Source: Temperatibacter sp965603205
Lineage (GTDB): Bacteria; Pseudomonadota; Alphaproteobacteria; Sphingomonadales; Kordiimonadaceae
Direction of reading: 5' to 3'
Assembly (NCBI GenBank): GCA_965603205.1
Contig: CBFDCC010000005.1
Span: forward strand, 62,001 to 126,000
Length of the DNA: 64,000 bases
Positions 1 through 8,133 of this stretch are shown piece by piece. The notes beneath the pieces were generated by a model. The model was not told where the DNA came from. It was given only the letters and a program-made list of their open reading frames with translations, and did not search any database. Position 1 is the first letter of the stretch, and each line of letters opens with the position of its first letter. A program made the position numbers and the translations under genes.

Positions 1-242
1 CTCAGAAGGTGGTAAACAACATCAAAACGCTCAGCGCGCTCTGGATAATCTACACCACATACATCATGCAATTGCTTAAATTGACATTCTTGATCATCAC
101 GAAGGAAACTAAGCACTTTTACAATATGCTCAGCCCGGACAAGCACAGTTAGCTCGCCCCCCACAACCTCATGCGAGATCACTTCGTTTGCTAAATTTTC
201 GGCAATATGACTACCGATTTCTTTTAAGGCTGTATCAGTCAT
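1..242 (-). CDS. nuoC: NADH-quinone oxidoreductase subunit C (N-terminal part, runs off window)
   Basis: Reading the minus strand from an ATG at 242 gives an open frame to the window edge, beginning MTDTALKEIGSHIAENLA and containing LHDVCGVDYPERAERFDVVYHLL. That segment is the conserved LxDxxGVDY...RFxVVYHLL block of the 30-kDa NuoC subunit, part of the peripheral arm of respiratory complex I. About 80 residues are present and the C-terminal part lies outside. It follows nuoB after a 93-nt gap in the usual nuoA-B-C order. The identification rests on this motif plus the position after nuoA-nuoB. Confidence 0.9.
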   Translation of the reverse strand, partial: MTDTALKEIGSHIAENLANEVISHEVVGGELTVLVRAEHIVKVLSFLRDDQECQFKQLHDVCGVDYPERAERFDVVYHLL

Positions 243-335
243 GCGCTAACGCGCTCCCTTTGATCTGCGACCCTATAACGCCGGCCGCCAGCACAAACCA
301 AGCGGCGCAGAGTAACCTCTGCCCCGCAGCTAAAA

Positions 336-902
336 TTAACGAGTTAAAGTACCCGTTCTGCGAATCTTTCGCTGCAACTGCAAAATACCATATATCAGCG
401 CTTCCGCAGTGGGCGGACAGCCTGGAACATAGATATCAACAGGGACAATACGGTCACATCCACGCACAACACTATAGCTATAGTGATAATAACCACCACC
501 ATTAGCGCAGCTACCCATAGAAATCACATAACGCGGCTCTGGCATCTGATCGTAAACCTTACGCATGGCAGGCGCCATCTTGTTAGTCAGTGTACCAGCT
601 ACAATCATCACATCGGACTGACGTGGCGACCCACGCGGCGCGAAACCAAAACGCTCTACATCATAGCGCGCCATGGCAGAATGCATCATCTCAACAGCAC
701 AGCAAGCAAGACCAAAGGTCATCCACCACAAGCTACCCGTACGCGCCCAGTTAATCAGGTTATCAAGAGAAGTAATGACAAAACCTTTGTCTTGCATTTC
801 CTCACTCAAGCCCTGAAAATAGGCGTCTCCAGCAGGGCTTATCATTGGCGACAAGGCTGTACTGCCCTGCGCAGCCGCAGAAGTCGTATTACTTACTCCC
901 AT
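336..902 (-). CDS. nuoB: NADH-quinone oxidoreductase subunit B (4Fe-4S cluster N2)
   Basis: NuoB is the complex I subunit that carries the terminal iron-sulfur cluster N2 next to the quinone site. The 188-aa product has the adjacent cysteines in GLACCAVEMMHSA, then SMGSCANGGGYYHYSYS and the VPGCPPTAEALIYG signature, so the four N2 cysteine positions are present. The frame is open further upstream, but the start at 902 (MGVSNTTSAAAQG) is preferred: the longer version would run through the nuoA coding end, while this ATG overlaps the nuoA stop by 10 nt, a normal coupling. The first 35 residues are variable low-complexity sequence. Confidence 0.95.
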   Translation of the reverse strand: MGVSNTTSAAAQGSTALSPMISPAGDAYFQGLSEEMQDKGFVITSLDNLINWARTGSLWWMTFGLACCAVEMMHSAMARYDVERFGFAPRGSPRQSDVMIVAGTLTNKMAPAMRKVYDQMPEPRYVISMGSCANGGGYYHYSYSVVRGCDRIVPVDIYVPGCPPTAEALIYGILQLQRKIRRTGTLTR

Positions 903-1258
903 TCTAAGGCTCCCTTTTTCCACTCGTAAATGAATCCTATGGTAAGAATGCCAAGGAATATCATCATCGACCAAAAGCCAAACAATCCAATTGTTCCAAG
1001 AGACACAGCCCAAGGGAACAAGAAAGCGACTTCCAAATCAAAGATAATGAATAAAATAGCTACCAAGTAGAAACGCACATCAAATTGATTACGCGAATCG
1101 CCAAAGGCTTCAAACCCACATTCGTATGCTGACAATTTTTCATCATCTGGGTTTTGCTTTGCTACAAGCACCGCAGCACCCACAAAGATAATAGCAAAAG
1201 CTATCGCAATCCCGAGGAATATCAGGATCGGCAGATATTTAATTAGTAAAGACTCCAT
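893..1258 (-). CDS. nuoA: NADH-quinone oxidoreductase subunit A
   Basis: Small membrane subunit of complex I, 121 aa, with three predicted membrane helices (about residues 8-33, 64-85 and 92-112). The conserved loop KLSAYECGFEAFGDSRNQFDVRFYL carries the ECGFE motif between helices 1 and 2, the hallmark of NuoA/ND3. It is the first gene of the minus-strand nuo operon, and its stop overlaps the nuoB start. The upstream region 1259-1460 is A+T-rich and should hold the operon promoter, but no clear -35/-10 pair was picked out. Confidence 0.95.
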   Translation of the reverse strand: MESLLIKYLPILIFLGIAIAFAIIFVGAAVLVAKQNPDDEKLSAYECGFEAFGDSRNQFDVRFYLVAILFIIFDLEVAFLFPWAVSLGTIGLFGFWSMMIFLGILTIGFIYEWKKGALEWE

Positions 1259-1460
1259 ATGGGGATCTTTTCTTAATATGGTTGGTCCAAATAGTGAGAC
1301 TTCTTTTATCCCTGTCGCCGCAATGGTGCAAGTAAGAAATCACCTAAACTCAATCAAATGCAAGTATAGTCATTAGAATTAATAATGCAAAGCTTTGATG
1401 CACTTATAATTAGCTTATTGCATGACTTTTAAGTATTTTTTGAGATTGATTATCAAACAC

Positions 1461-1498
1461 AAAAAAGCGCACCATAATTAAATAGTGCGCTTTTTTTT
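1461..1498 (-). terminator. Rho-independent terminator of the first tRNA-Asp gene
   Basis: GCGCAC (1467-1472) and GTGCGC (1485-1490) form a stem flanked by A and T runs. On the minus strand a run of T follows the stem, so it ends transcription from tRNA-Asp at 1536-1612. The flanking runs allow it to act on either strand. Confidence 0.75.
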
Positions 1499-1502
1499 GC
1501 GT

Positions 1503-1629
1503 AGCCTTCGTCACTAAAGACTATCAAGTTACAAGTGGCGCGAGTGACGGGACTCGAACCCGCGGCCCTCGGCGTGACAGGCCGATACTCTAACCAACTG
1601 AGCTACACCCGCATCTCTTGTAGGGCGGT
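1503..1629. repeat. Direct repeat unit carrying tRNA-Asp, copy 1
   Basis: About 127 bp, from AGCCTTCGTCACTAAAGACT through the tRNA to CATCTCTTGTAGGGCGG, recur almost exactly at 1764-1891. The only visible internal difference is a one-base length change just downstream of the tRNA. The identity extends into both flanks, so this is a recent segmental duplication and not just two conserved tRNA genes. Confidence 0.85.
1536..1612 (-). tRNA. tRNA-Asp (anticodon GTC), copy 1
   Basis: The minus strand folds as a full cloverleaf: acceptor GCGGGTG with CACTCGC, D-arm GCTCAGTTGGTTAGAGT, anticodon loop CTGTCAC (GTC), T-loop TTCGAGT, discriminator G and encoded CCA. The mature sequence is the same as in the second copy at 1798-1874. 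Confidence 0.97.
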
Positions 1630-1722
1630 ATTTAATGACCCCCGCCCCTTCTGTCAATCCCAATTATGCCTAAGATTATTTTTTTTTGAACTCGTGTATT
1701 ATTCACGATGATACCCAGAAAC

Positions 1723-1759
1723 AAAAAAAGCGCTCCAAAATTAATTGGAACGCTTTTTT
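1723..1759 (-). terminator. Terminator of the second tRNA-Asp gene
   Basis: A-run, GCGCTCC, loop AAAATTAAT, TGGAACGC and a T-run form a stem-loop between the two tRNA-Asp genes. It resembles the terminator at 1461-1498 but the stem sequence has diverged, so the duplication boundary lies close to it. Confidence 0.7.
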
Positions 1760-1763
1760 GAAC

Positions 1764-1891
1764 AGCCTTCGTCACTAAAGACTATCAATAGTACAAGTGG
1801 CGCGAGTGACGGGACTCGAACCCGCGGCCCTCGGCGTGACAGGCCGATACTCTAACCAACTGAGCTACACCCGCATCTCTTGTAGGGCGGT
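1764..1891. repeat. Direct repeat unit carrying tRNA-Asp, copy 2
   Basis: Second copy of the 1503-1629 unit, same orientation, about 260 bp further along. It includes the same tRNA and the same short leader CATCTCTTGTAGGGCGG. Confidence 0.85.
1798..1874 (-). tRNA. tRNA-Asp (anticodon GTC), copy 2
   Basis: Identical mature sequence to copy 1 at 1536-1612, with encoded CCA and the same cloverleaf. It is the upstream copy on the minus strand. Confidence 0.97.
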
Positions 1892-1999
1892 TTCTAGGGC
1901 GATGTTGCTCTACAGTCAATATCTTTTTTAAAAATTATTTAAATTAAATATATCTTATTGATAACATTGGATAAATTTAGAAGGGTATCTCATATTGAT

Positions 2000-2272
2000 T
2001 TATTGAAAAATATATAAAATAGTCGATAAACCCAGCATTATTAGGCCTAAGGCAACCGTTGCAACTTTTGACCTTTTAAATATAGCATCAAATGCTAATA
2101 TTATAAGATTGAATACGGGATGCATTGAGCCGAAAATCCTGATCAGGCCCCCTGCCTTGCTTGAAGAGCTAGCATTCTTGTCACTAGACAGATCACGCGG
2201 GTCTACTGGCGCCCAAGATGCTATGACCTCTACCTGCTTATCACTGGATAATTTTTCAGTTTCTTCAGGCAC
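2000..2272 (-). CDS. Small protein with a C-terminal membrane anchor, function unknown
   Basis: A 90-aa frame starting at GTG (2272), preceded by GGTGAGG at a normal ribosome-site distance. The first 40 residues are polar and Ser/Lys-rich (DLSSDKNASSSSKAGG). The remainder is hydrophobic with a likely membrane span at about residues 68-88 and a shorter hydrophobic stretch before it. I do not recognise a family. It is a lone gene between the tRNA-Asp and tRNA-Val pairs. The ribosome site and the soluble-head/membrane-tail layout support it, but it could still be a chance frame. Confidence 0.45.
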   Translation of the reverse strand: MPEETEKLSSDKQVEVIASWAPVDPRDLSSDKNASSSSKAGGLIRIFGSMHPVFNLIILAFDAIFKRSKVATVALGLIMLGLSTILYIFQ

Positions 2273-2364
2273 ACATTTTACCTCACCACGTTAATCTATA
2301 CTAAGTACGATAGAATCGTGCTTTAAATTAATTAGAATTATTTATTCGGGGAGATATTATATGA

Positions 2365-2440
2365 TGGTGGGCGATGACGGGCTCGAACCGCCGACCCTCT
2401 CGGTGTAAACGAGATGCTCTACCAACTGAGCTAATCGCCC
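2365..2440 (-). tRNA. tRNA-Val (anticodon TAC), copy 1
   Basis: Minus-strand cloverleaf: acceptor GGGCGAT with ATCGCCC, D-arm GCTCAGTTGGTAGAGC, anticodon loop TTTACAC (TAC), T-loop TTCGAGC, discriminator A, encoded CCA. It is identical to the second copy 28 nt away, and the two are probably cotranscribed. Confidence 0.97.
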
Positions 2441-2468
2441 TCACCATCAAATAGGTTCAGATATAGAA

Positions 2469-2544
2469 TGGTGGGCGATGACGGGCTCGAACCGCCGACC
2501 CTCTCGGTGTAAACGAGATGCTCTACCAACTGAGCTAATCGCCC
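2469..2544 (-). tRNA. tRNA-Val (anticodon TAC), copy 2
   Basis: Identical to the tRNA at 2365-2440; encoded CCA. Its leader TATAGAAT and trailer ATTCTATA are complementary and would extend the acceptor stem in the precursor. Confidence 0.97.
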
Positions 2545-2654
2545 ATTCTATAATCTGCAAGATTAGTATGTTTTAACCAATCTTTGTGAGGCGGGTTTTA
2601 GGATTTAAACAGCCCCGTGTCCAGCAAAAAATAAAGATTTTTCATAAAAAGAAA

Positions 2655-2710
2655 CGGCCCCAGTAAATCTGATGAAAATCATAAGAAAATCAAAAAGAAA
2701 TCTGGGGCCG
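2655..2710 (-). terminator. Terminator of the HU gene
   Basis: CGGCCCCAG (2655-2663) pairs perfectly with CTGGGGCCG (2702-2710) across an A-rich 38-nt loop. On the minus strand the stem is followed by TTTCTTTTT. The loop is unusually long, but position and strand fit the end of hupB. Confidence 0.6.
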
Positions 2711-2735
2711 AATATATCTTTACTCAGATGTAAAT

Positions 2736-3011
2736 TTACTTGTTTACTGAGTCTTTCAAGCCTTTACCAGCCTTGAACTTAGGCTGCTTAGAAGCTGGGA
2801 TATCAATTTCTTCACCCGTACGTGGATTGCGGCCCTTAGAAGCCTTACGGTCAGCTACTGAAAAAGTACCAAAACCAACTAGGCGTACTTCACCACCACC
2901 AGATAGCTCTGAAGTGATAGCGTCAAATACGCCGTCTACAGCTTTACCAGCATCTGCTTTTGATTGGCCTGAAGCCTCCGCAACTTTTGCAATTAGATCA
3001 TTCTTATTCAA
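2736..3011 (-). CDS. hupB: DNA-binding protein HU
   Basis: A 91-aa histone-like protein starting MNKNDLIAKVAEASGQSKAD, with the HU/IHF core GEVRLVGFGTFSVADRKASK, the DNA-binding arm GRNPRTGEEIDIPASKQPKF and the ending KAGKGLKDSVNK. HU binds and bends DNA without sequence specificity and compacts the nucleoid. The arm carries the RNPRTGE proline that intercalates at kinks. It lies just downstream of lon, as in many proteobacteria, but has its own spacing and a terminator between them, so it is probably transcribed separately. Confidence 0.97.
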   Translation of the reverse strand: MNKNDLIAKVAEASGQSKADAGKAVDGVFDAITSELSGGGEVRLVGFGTFSVADRKASKGRNPRTGEEIDIPASKQPKFKAGKGLKDSVNK

Positions 3012-3108
3012 GGTTTTATCCCCCTCTGGAATTAATATAAATATCGCTTTTCGTATTTTTATCGAAACGCATTTGCATTTAGAAGGAAAAAAACCAATCT
3101 GTCAAAGC

Positions 3109-3136
3109 AAAAAACCGCAGAAAGCTGCGGTTTTTC
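3109..3136 (-). terminator. Terminator after lon
   Basis: AAAACCGCAG, loop AAAG, CTGCGGTTTT: a compact GC stem with A and T runs on its two sides, 45 nt past the lon stop. It can work in both directions. Confidence 0.85.
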
Positions 3137-3179
3137 TCAATTATTTTTCTTGCATTTTGAATTTTAGTCGATAACAGCT

Positions 3180-5594
3180 CTAATGAGTCGTCAATTCAGC
3201 TGCTTTTTTAGCTTCTTCATCCTGTATAGACACAACCTCTTCCTCGTCCCATGGCACAGGTTCTAACTTGCTAACAAGTGCACGTTCTAAGACCTCATCA
3301 ACATGAGAAACTGTAATGATTTCAAGACCCTTCTTAACATTATCTGGGATTTCGGCTAAATCTTTTTCATTCTCAGCTGGTATTAATACGGTCTTTGTTC
3401 CGCCTCTTAGGGCCGCTAAAAGCTTTTCTTTAAGCCCACCAATTGGCAATACGTTTCCGCGAAGTGTGACTTCACCTGTCATCGCAAGATCTCTGCGAAC
3501 AGCTACATTTGTTAGCACAGAAACGATAGAAGTGACCATCCCTACCCCTGCTGAAGGTCCATCTTTCGGAGTCGCACCTTCTGGAAGGTGAATATGGATG
3601 TCTCTTTTAGCAAAATATTTGGGACTGATTCCATAATCAGCACATCTGGAGTGAACATATGATCGCGCAGTATCAATTGATTCTTTCATCACATCACCCA
3701 ACTTACCTGTTTGCTTGATCATACCCTTACCTGGGACAGTAACGGCCTCAATAGCCAGCAATTCACCACCAACTTGGGTCCAAGCAAGGCCTGTTGTTAG
3801 TCCAACCTGATCATGCTCTTCAATTTCACCGTATTTATGCCTACGCACACCAGCATATTGCGCCAAATTACGAGATGTAACAGCAATTGTTTTCTTTGAG
3901 CCTTCTAGAATTTCTTTCAATGCCTTGCGAATCAGCTTAGCTATTTCCCTCTCTAGACTTCTGACCCCTGATTCACGTGTATAATAACGAATGACATCTT
4001 TTAGAGCACCGTCTGAAATAGACCATTCGCCTTTTTTAATACCATGATCTTTGATCAGTTTTGGTAAAAGGTGGCGCTTGCCGATTTCAAGCTTTTCATC
4101 TTCTGTATAACCAGAAAGAGAGATAATCTCCATACGATCAAGTAATGGGCTTGGCATATTAAGTGAATTAGCCGTTGTCACAAACATCACATCGGACAAA
4201 TCATAGTCAACTTCAAGATAATGGTCATTGAATTTGTTATTTTGCTCTGGATCTAAGACCTCTAATAGAGCTGAAGCGGGATCTCCACGGAAATCCTGTC
4301 CCATCTTATCAATCTCATCTAATAAGAATAATGGATTTGTTGTCCCTATCTTTTTCATATTCTGAATGACTTTACCGGGCATAGAGCCGATATAAGTACG
4401 ACGGTGACCACGAATTTCTGATTCGTCCCGCACACCACCAAGTGAAAAACGAACGAATTCACGCCCAGTAGCATTTGCTATAGACTTACCCAACGAAGTT
4501 TTACCAACACCAGGAGGGCCAACAAGACATAAGATTGGCCCCTTAAGTTTTTTAGCTCGTTGCTGAACAGCCAAATGCTCAATGATTCGCTCTTTCACCT
4601 TCTCTAGGCCATAATGTTCCATATCTAATACTAGCTCAGCCTCGCGGATATCTTTCTTCACCCGACTTTTTTTGCTCCAAGGAATAGATGTCATCCAATC
4701 TAAATAGTTACGAACAACTGTAGCCTCCGCTGACATTGGGCTCATGTTTTTGAGTTTCTTGAACTCAGCCATACATTTTTCACGCGCCTCTTTACTAAAT
4801 TTTGTTTTTGCAATTTTTTCTTCTAATTCCGCAAGCTCATCTCGCCCCTCATCAGAATCACCCAATTCCTTTTGGATTGCCTTCATCTGCTCATTTAAGT
4901 AATATTCGCGTTGAGTTTTTTCCATTTGGCGCTTAACGCGACCACGGATTTTCTTCTCAACTTGTAAAACACCAATCTCACCATCCATGAATGCAAAAAC
5001 ACGCTCTAACCTTGCAACAATACTTATAGTCTCTAGCAAGTCCTGCTTATCACCTACTTTTAGGGCTAGATGAGAAGCAATTGTATCCACAAGACGAGTT
5101 GGATCGTCAATTTGATTAACAGTCACTAGAACTTCTTGAGGAATTTTCTTGTTGAGTTTCACATATTGCTCAAACTCAGCAACGACTGAGCGAGATAAGG
5201 CCTCAACCTCGTCGCCACTTCCAATTTCATCTTCGATTATTGTAGCACGAGCTTCATAGTAATCAGTGATGCGCGTATATTCTGCAACACGCGCACGTGT
5301 TTTACCTTCGACTAATACCTTAACTGTACCATCTGGTAATTTAAGAAGCTGTAGTACGGTTGCAATAGTGCCTATCTCATACACATCTTCTGGACTAGGA
5401 TCATCTTCTCCTGCATCTTTTTGAGCCACAAGAAGAATTTGCTTATCGTCCCCCATAACCTCTTCAAGCGCTCTAACACTTTTTTCGCGACCAACAAATA
5501 GTGGCACAATCATATTCGGAAAAACAACGATATCCCTTAAAGGCAAAACGGGGAAAATTTCTTTTTCTTCCATAAGAACAGTTTGATCAGACAT
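3180..5594 (-). CDS. lon: ATP-dependent Lon protease
   Basis: An 804-aa AAA+ serine protease that degrades misfolded and regulatory proteins in the cytosol. The N-terminal substrate domain (about residues 10-205) begins FPVLPLRDIVVFPNMIVPLF. The ATPase has Walker A GPPGVGKTS at about 359-367 and the Walker B region PLFLLDEIDKMG. The C-terminal protease domain has catalytic Ser in PKDGPSAGVGM and catalytic Lys in LPIGGLKEKLLAA. The length is normal for bacterial LonA. It sits downstream of clpX in the usual tig-clpP-clpX-lon-hup order. A perfect sigma-32-type promoter lies in the clpX-lon gap, so heat-shock control is expected. Confidence 0.98.
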   Translation of the reverse strand: MSDQTVLMEEKEIFPVLPLRDIVVFPNMIVPLFVGREKSVRALEEVMGDDKQILLVAQKDAGEDDPSPEDVYEIGTIATVLQLLKLPDGTVKVLVEGKTRARVAEYTRITDYYEARATIIEDEIGSGDEVEALSRSVVAEFEQYVKLNKKIPQEVLVTVNQIDDPTRLVDTIASHLALKVGDKQDLLETISIVARLERVFAFMDGEIGVLQVEKKIRGRVKRQMEKTQREYYLNEQMKAIQKELGDSDEGRDELAELEEKIAKTKFSKEAREKCMAEFKKLKNMSPMSAEATVVRNYLDWMTSIPWSKKSRVKKDIREAELVLDMEHYGLEKVKERIIEHLAVQQRAKKLKGPILCLVGPPGVGKTSLGKSIANATGREFVRFSLGGVRDESEIRGHRRTYIGSMPGKVIQNMKKIGTTNPLFLLDEIDKMGQDFRGDPASALLEVLDPEQNNKFNDHYLEVDYDLSDVMFVTTANSLNMPSPLLDRMEIISLSGYTEDEKLEIGKRHLLPKLIKDHGIKKGEWSISDGALKDVIRYYTRESGVRSLEREIAKLIRKALKEILEGSKKTIAVTSRNLAQYAGVRRHKYGEIEEHDQVGLTTGLAWTQVGGELLAIEAVTVPGKGMIKQTGKLGDVMKESIDTARSYVHSRCADYGISPKYFAKRDIHIHLPEGATPKDGPSAGVGMVTSIVSVLTNVAVRRDLAMTGEVTLRGNVLPIGGLKEKLLAALRGGTKTVLIPAENEKDLAEIPDNVKKGLEIITVSHVDEVLERALVSKLEPVPWDEEEVVSIQDEEAKKAAELTTH

Positions 5595-5611
5595 AACTTA
5601 AATCCCAAATG

Positions 5612-5629
5612 AACCCAAACTCTTGGGTT
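5612..5629 (-). promoter_or_regulatory. Hairpin in the lon leader, next to the ribosome site
   Basis: On the minus strand AACCCAA and TTGGGTT form a 7-bp stem with a 4-nt loop, 18 nt upstream of the lon ATG. A second TTGGGA (complement at about 5603-5608) overlaps the presumed ribosome site, so the same AACCCAA arm could pair with either copy. This could modulate lon translation; the effect is an inference. Confidence 0.4.
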
Positions 5630-5728
5630 ACGGTAAAATATACATAACTATACGCCTTAATGCCTATTTCACGATGATAAAAAGTGAAATTAAGGGCTTA
5701 AAACGTATTATTAGTCTCTTATAAGTAA

Positions 5729-5756
5729 AAATGGGGCCTGAAATCCATGTTTCAAG
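5729..5756 (-). promoter_or_regulatory. Sigma-32 (heat-shock) promoter of lon
   Basis: The minus strand reads CTTGAAA (complement 5750-5756), 13 nt, then CCCCATTT (complement 5729-5736). This matches the RpoH consensus CTTGAAA-N(12-14)-CCCCATNT at every position. Transcription would start near 5722, giving a leader of about 130 nt. It is embedded in an inverted repeat that also looks like the clpX terminator. Confidence 0.85.
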
Positions 5757-5760
5757 CCCC
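5733..5760 (-). terminator. Inverted repeat after clpX, probable terminator overlapping the lon promoter
   Basis: On the minus strand GGGGCTTGAAA, loop CATGGA, TTTCAGGCCCC forms an 11-bp stem with one G-U pair, followed by ATTTTTAC. It is 31 nt past the clpX stop. The same bases make up the -35 and -10 elements of the heat-shock promoter. Confidence 0.65.
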
Positions 5761-5791
5761 AAATATGATTTATTTATGAAAAATAGTGAAT

Positions 5792-7060
5792 TTAAGCTGG
5801 TTTATCAGCTTCTTCTAGCTTTTCAGCATATATAAGAAGTGGTTTTGCACTACTCTTTACAACTTCTTCATTCACAACAATTTCTTCGATACCTTCTGTG
5901 CCTGGCAGTTCAAACATAGTATCTAAGAGTGTATCTTCCATGATTGAGCGCAGGCCACGAGCACCTGTTTTGCGCTCAATAGCTTTCTTAGCCACAGCAG
6001 ACAATGCTTCTTCAGTGAAAGTTAATTTTATATCTTCCATATCAAACAATGTTTGATACTGTTTAAGCAGAGCATTTTTAGGCTGAGACAAAATTTCGAT
6101 TAACGCGTCTTCGTCTAAGTCTTCTAATGTTGCAATAACTGGCAAGCGACCAACAAATTCAGGTATAAGGCCAAATTTCAACAAATCTTCAGGCTCTGTT
6201 TGCATGAATAATTCACCAGTTCCACGGTCATCCGGCGCAGATACTTTAGCACCGAAACCAATGGATTTGCCCTGAAGACGATTTCCAATAACTTTATCAA
6301 GACCCGCAAAAGCACCACCGCAAATAAATAGGATATTAGTCGTATCCACTTGCAAGAATTCTTGCTGCGGGTGTTTACGACCGCCCTGTGGTGGCACACT
6401 AGCAACTGTGCCTTCCATAATTTTAAGAAGCGCTTGCTGTACACCCTCACCTGATACATCACGTGTGATTGACGGGTTATCAGACTTTCGACTGATTTTA
6501 TCGACCTCATCAATATAGACAATACCGCGTTGGGCACGCTCAACATTATAATCAGCTGACTGCAATAATTTTAGGATGATGTTTTCAACATCTTCACCAA
6601 CATAACCAGCCTCAGTAAGCGTAGTAGCATCAGCCATAGTAAACGGCACATCAAGAATTCGAGCCAGAGTTTGTGCCAGTAATGTTTTACCACAACCAGT
6701 AGGGCCAACTAGCAAGATATTTGATTTAGACAGTTCAACACCATCAGCATTAGCTGCAGCGTGATTTAAGCGCTTATAATGGTTATGCACAGCAACTGCT
6801 AAAACTTTCTTAGCGCTACTTTGTGCAATAACATAATCATCAAGCACTGCCATAATATCAAGCGGCGTAGGTACGCCTTCGGTCCCTTTAGCTAAAGTAC
6901 CTTTGCTTTCTTCTTTTATAATGTCATTACACAGCTCAACACATTCATCACAGATAAAGACCGTAGGCCCTGCAATAAGCTTTCTAACTTCATGTTGGCT
7001 CTTGCCACAGAAGGAGCAATATAGAGTGTTCTTATTTTCGCCGCTACTCAATGTCGTCAC
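5792..7060 (-). CDS. clpX: ATP-dependent Clp protease ATP-binding subunit ClpX
   Basis: A 422-aa unfoldase that feeds substrates to ClpP. The N-terminal zinc-binding domain has Cys15, Cys18, Cys37 and Cys40 (LYCSFCGKS and FICDECVELC). The AAA+ domain has Walker A GPTGCGKT, the pore loop EAGYVGEDVE, Walker B GIVYIDEVDKI, and the IGF loop that docks on ClpP in KSIGFGAKV. The sensor-2 region is KTGARGLRSIMED. It lies between clpP and lon on the same strand, with 222 nt separating it from clpP. Confidence 0.98.
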   Translation of the reverse strand: MTTLSSGENKNTLYCSFCGKSQHEVRKLIAGPTVFICDECVELCNDIIKEESKGTLAKGTEGVPTPLDIMAVLDDYVIAQSSAKKVLAVAVHNHYKRLNHAAANADGVELSKSNILLVGPTGCGKTLLAQTLARILDVPFTMADATTLTEAGYVGEDVENIILKLLQSADYNVERAQRGIVYIDEVDKISRKSDNPSITRDVSGEGVQQALLKIMEGTVASVPPQGGRKHPQQEFLQVDTTNILFICGGAFAGLDKVIGNRLQGKSIGFGAKVSAPDDRGTGELFMQTEPEDLLKFGLIPEFVGRLPVIATLEDLDEDALIEILSQPKNALLKQYQTLFDMEDIKLTFTEEALSAVAKKAIERKTGARGLRSIMEDTLLDTMFELPGTEGIEEIVVNEEVVKSSAKPLLIYAEKLEEADKPA

Positions 7061-7282
7061 CGTATTATTCCATTCAACTCTTGATTAGATTTGTTCTATT
7101 CAAGCGCTCTTATGCAGAGCTGTTACTATGCTAACCTTTACAAGACAGCTATTTCAACAAAAAACATGTTAAAAGAGCTGTTAATTCGTCTTTTGCCCTA
7201 TTATCCTAGGATATAGACCCTAAAATTTTATTAACAAGGCTTAAACTGTCCGTATCAGAGGGTATTTAACCATTAAATACGG

Positions 7283-7912
7283 TTATTTTTTGTCACCATC
7301 CAAATCTGTGCGCTTTTCAAAGACCTGATCTATAATTCCAAATTTCTTAGCCTCGCCTGCGTCCATAAAGTTATCGCGGTCCATAGCTTTTTCAATATCT
7401 GATAATTTCTTACCAGTGTGCTTTACATAAATTTCATTTAAGCGAGAGCGCAATTTCAATATTTCACGTGCTTGGATTTCAATATCAGTTGCCTGACCCT
7501 GAGCGCCACCTGATGGTTGGTGGACCATAATACGAGCATTAGGCAAGGCGTAGCGCATACCAGGCTCTCCAGCTGCTAGCAGCAGTGACCCCATAGAGCA
7601 AGCCTGACCAATACAGATTGTCGCTACCTTTGGCTTGATATACTGCATGGTATCATACATCGCCATACCGCTTGTCACTATGCCGCCGGGGCTATTGATA
7701 TAGAAGTTAATGTCTTTATCTGGGTTTTCCGCTTCTAGAAATAAAAGTTGAGCCACTACAAGACTAGCAATAGTATCATCCACAGCCCCAGTTAAGAAAA
7801 TGATCCGCTCTTTTAAAAGGCGAGAGAAGATATCGTATGAACGTTCACCACGACCCGTTTGCTCAACTACCATCGGTACGAGTGCGTTTTGAAATTGATT
7901 CATAATATCCAT
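7283..7912 (-). CDS. clpP: ATP-dependent Clp protease proteolytic subunit ClpP
   Basis: A 209-aa serine peptidase that forms the proteolytic barrel used with ClpX. The nucleophile Ser is in IGQACSMGSLLLAAG and the catalytic His in RIMVHQPSGGAQGQATD; the catalytic Asp follows in the NFMDAGEAKKFGIIDQV region. The chosen ATG (7912) has AGGAG 10 nt upstream; another ATG three codons later (MNQFQNALVPMVVEQTG) is a possible alternative. The first residues are a short processed leader in homologues. Confidence 0.98.
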   Translation of the reverse strand: MDIMNQFQNALVPMVVEQTGRGERSYDIFSRLLKERIIFLTGAVDDTIASLVVAQLLFLEAENPDKDINFYINSPGGIVTSGMAMYDTMQYIKPKVATICIGQACSMGSLLLAAGEPGMRYALPNARIMVHQPSGGAQGQATDIEIQAREILKLRSRLNEIYVKHTGKKLSDIEKAMDRDNFMDAGEAKKFGIIDQVFEKRTDLDGDKK

Positions 7913-8077
7913 AATAAAGTAGCTCCTGATGCTGCATTGCAGCTTAATGACTTTTGTTAGTACTCTTATTTAATACATAGCAACTCTAATACAAGAGCAG
8001 CAAGCATCATTTATCAATTTCAGTAAATTAATTGTGGATTAAATGAGATTAGATAAGAATTATTATTATAACACGCA

Positions 8078-8108
8078 AAAAAGGCCTCACAAATGTGCGA
8101 GGCCTTTT
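8078..8108 (-). terminator. Terminator after tig
   Basis: AAAAGGCCTC, loop ACAAATGTGC, GAGGCCTTTT: strong stem with flanking A and T runs, 26 nt past the trigger factor stop. Confidence 0.88.
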
Positions 8109-8133
8109 GTAAATTTTAAAAGTGTTAAGAAGA

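Noticed and set aside
188..929. Plus-strand open frames across nuoC/nuoB
   Set aside because: They are antisense to well-conserved nuo genes and have no recognisable protein features.
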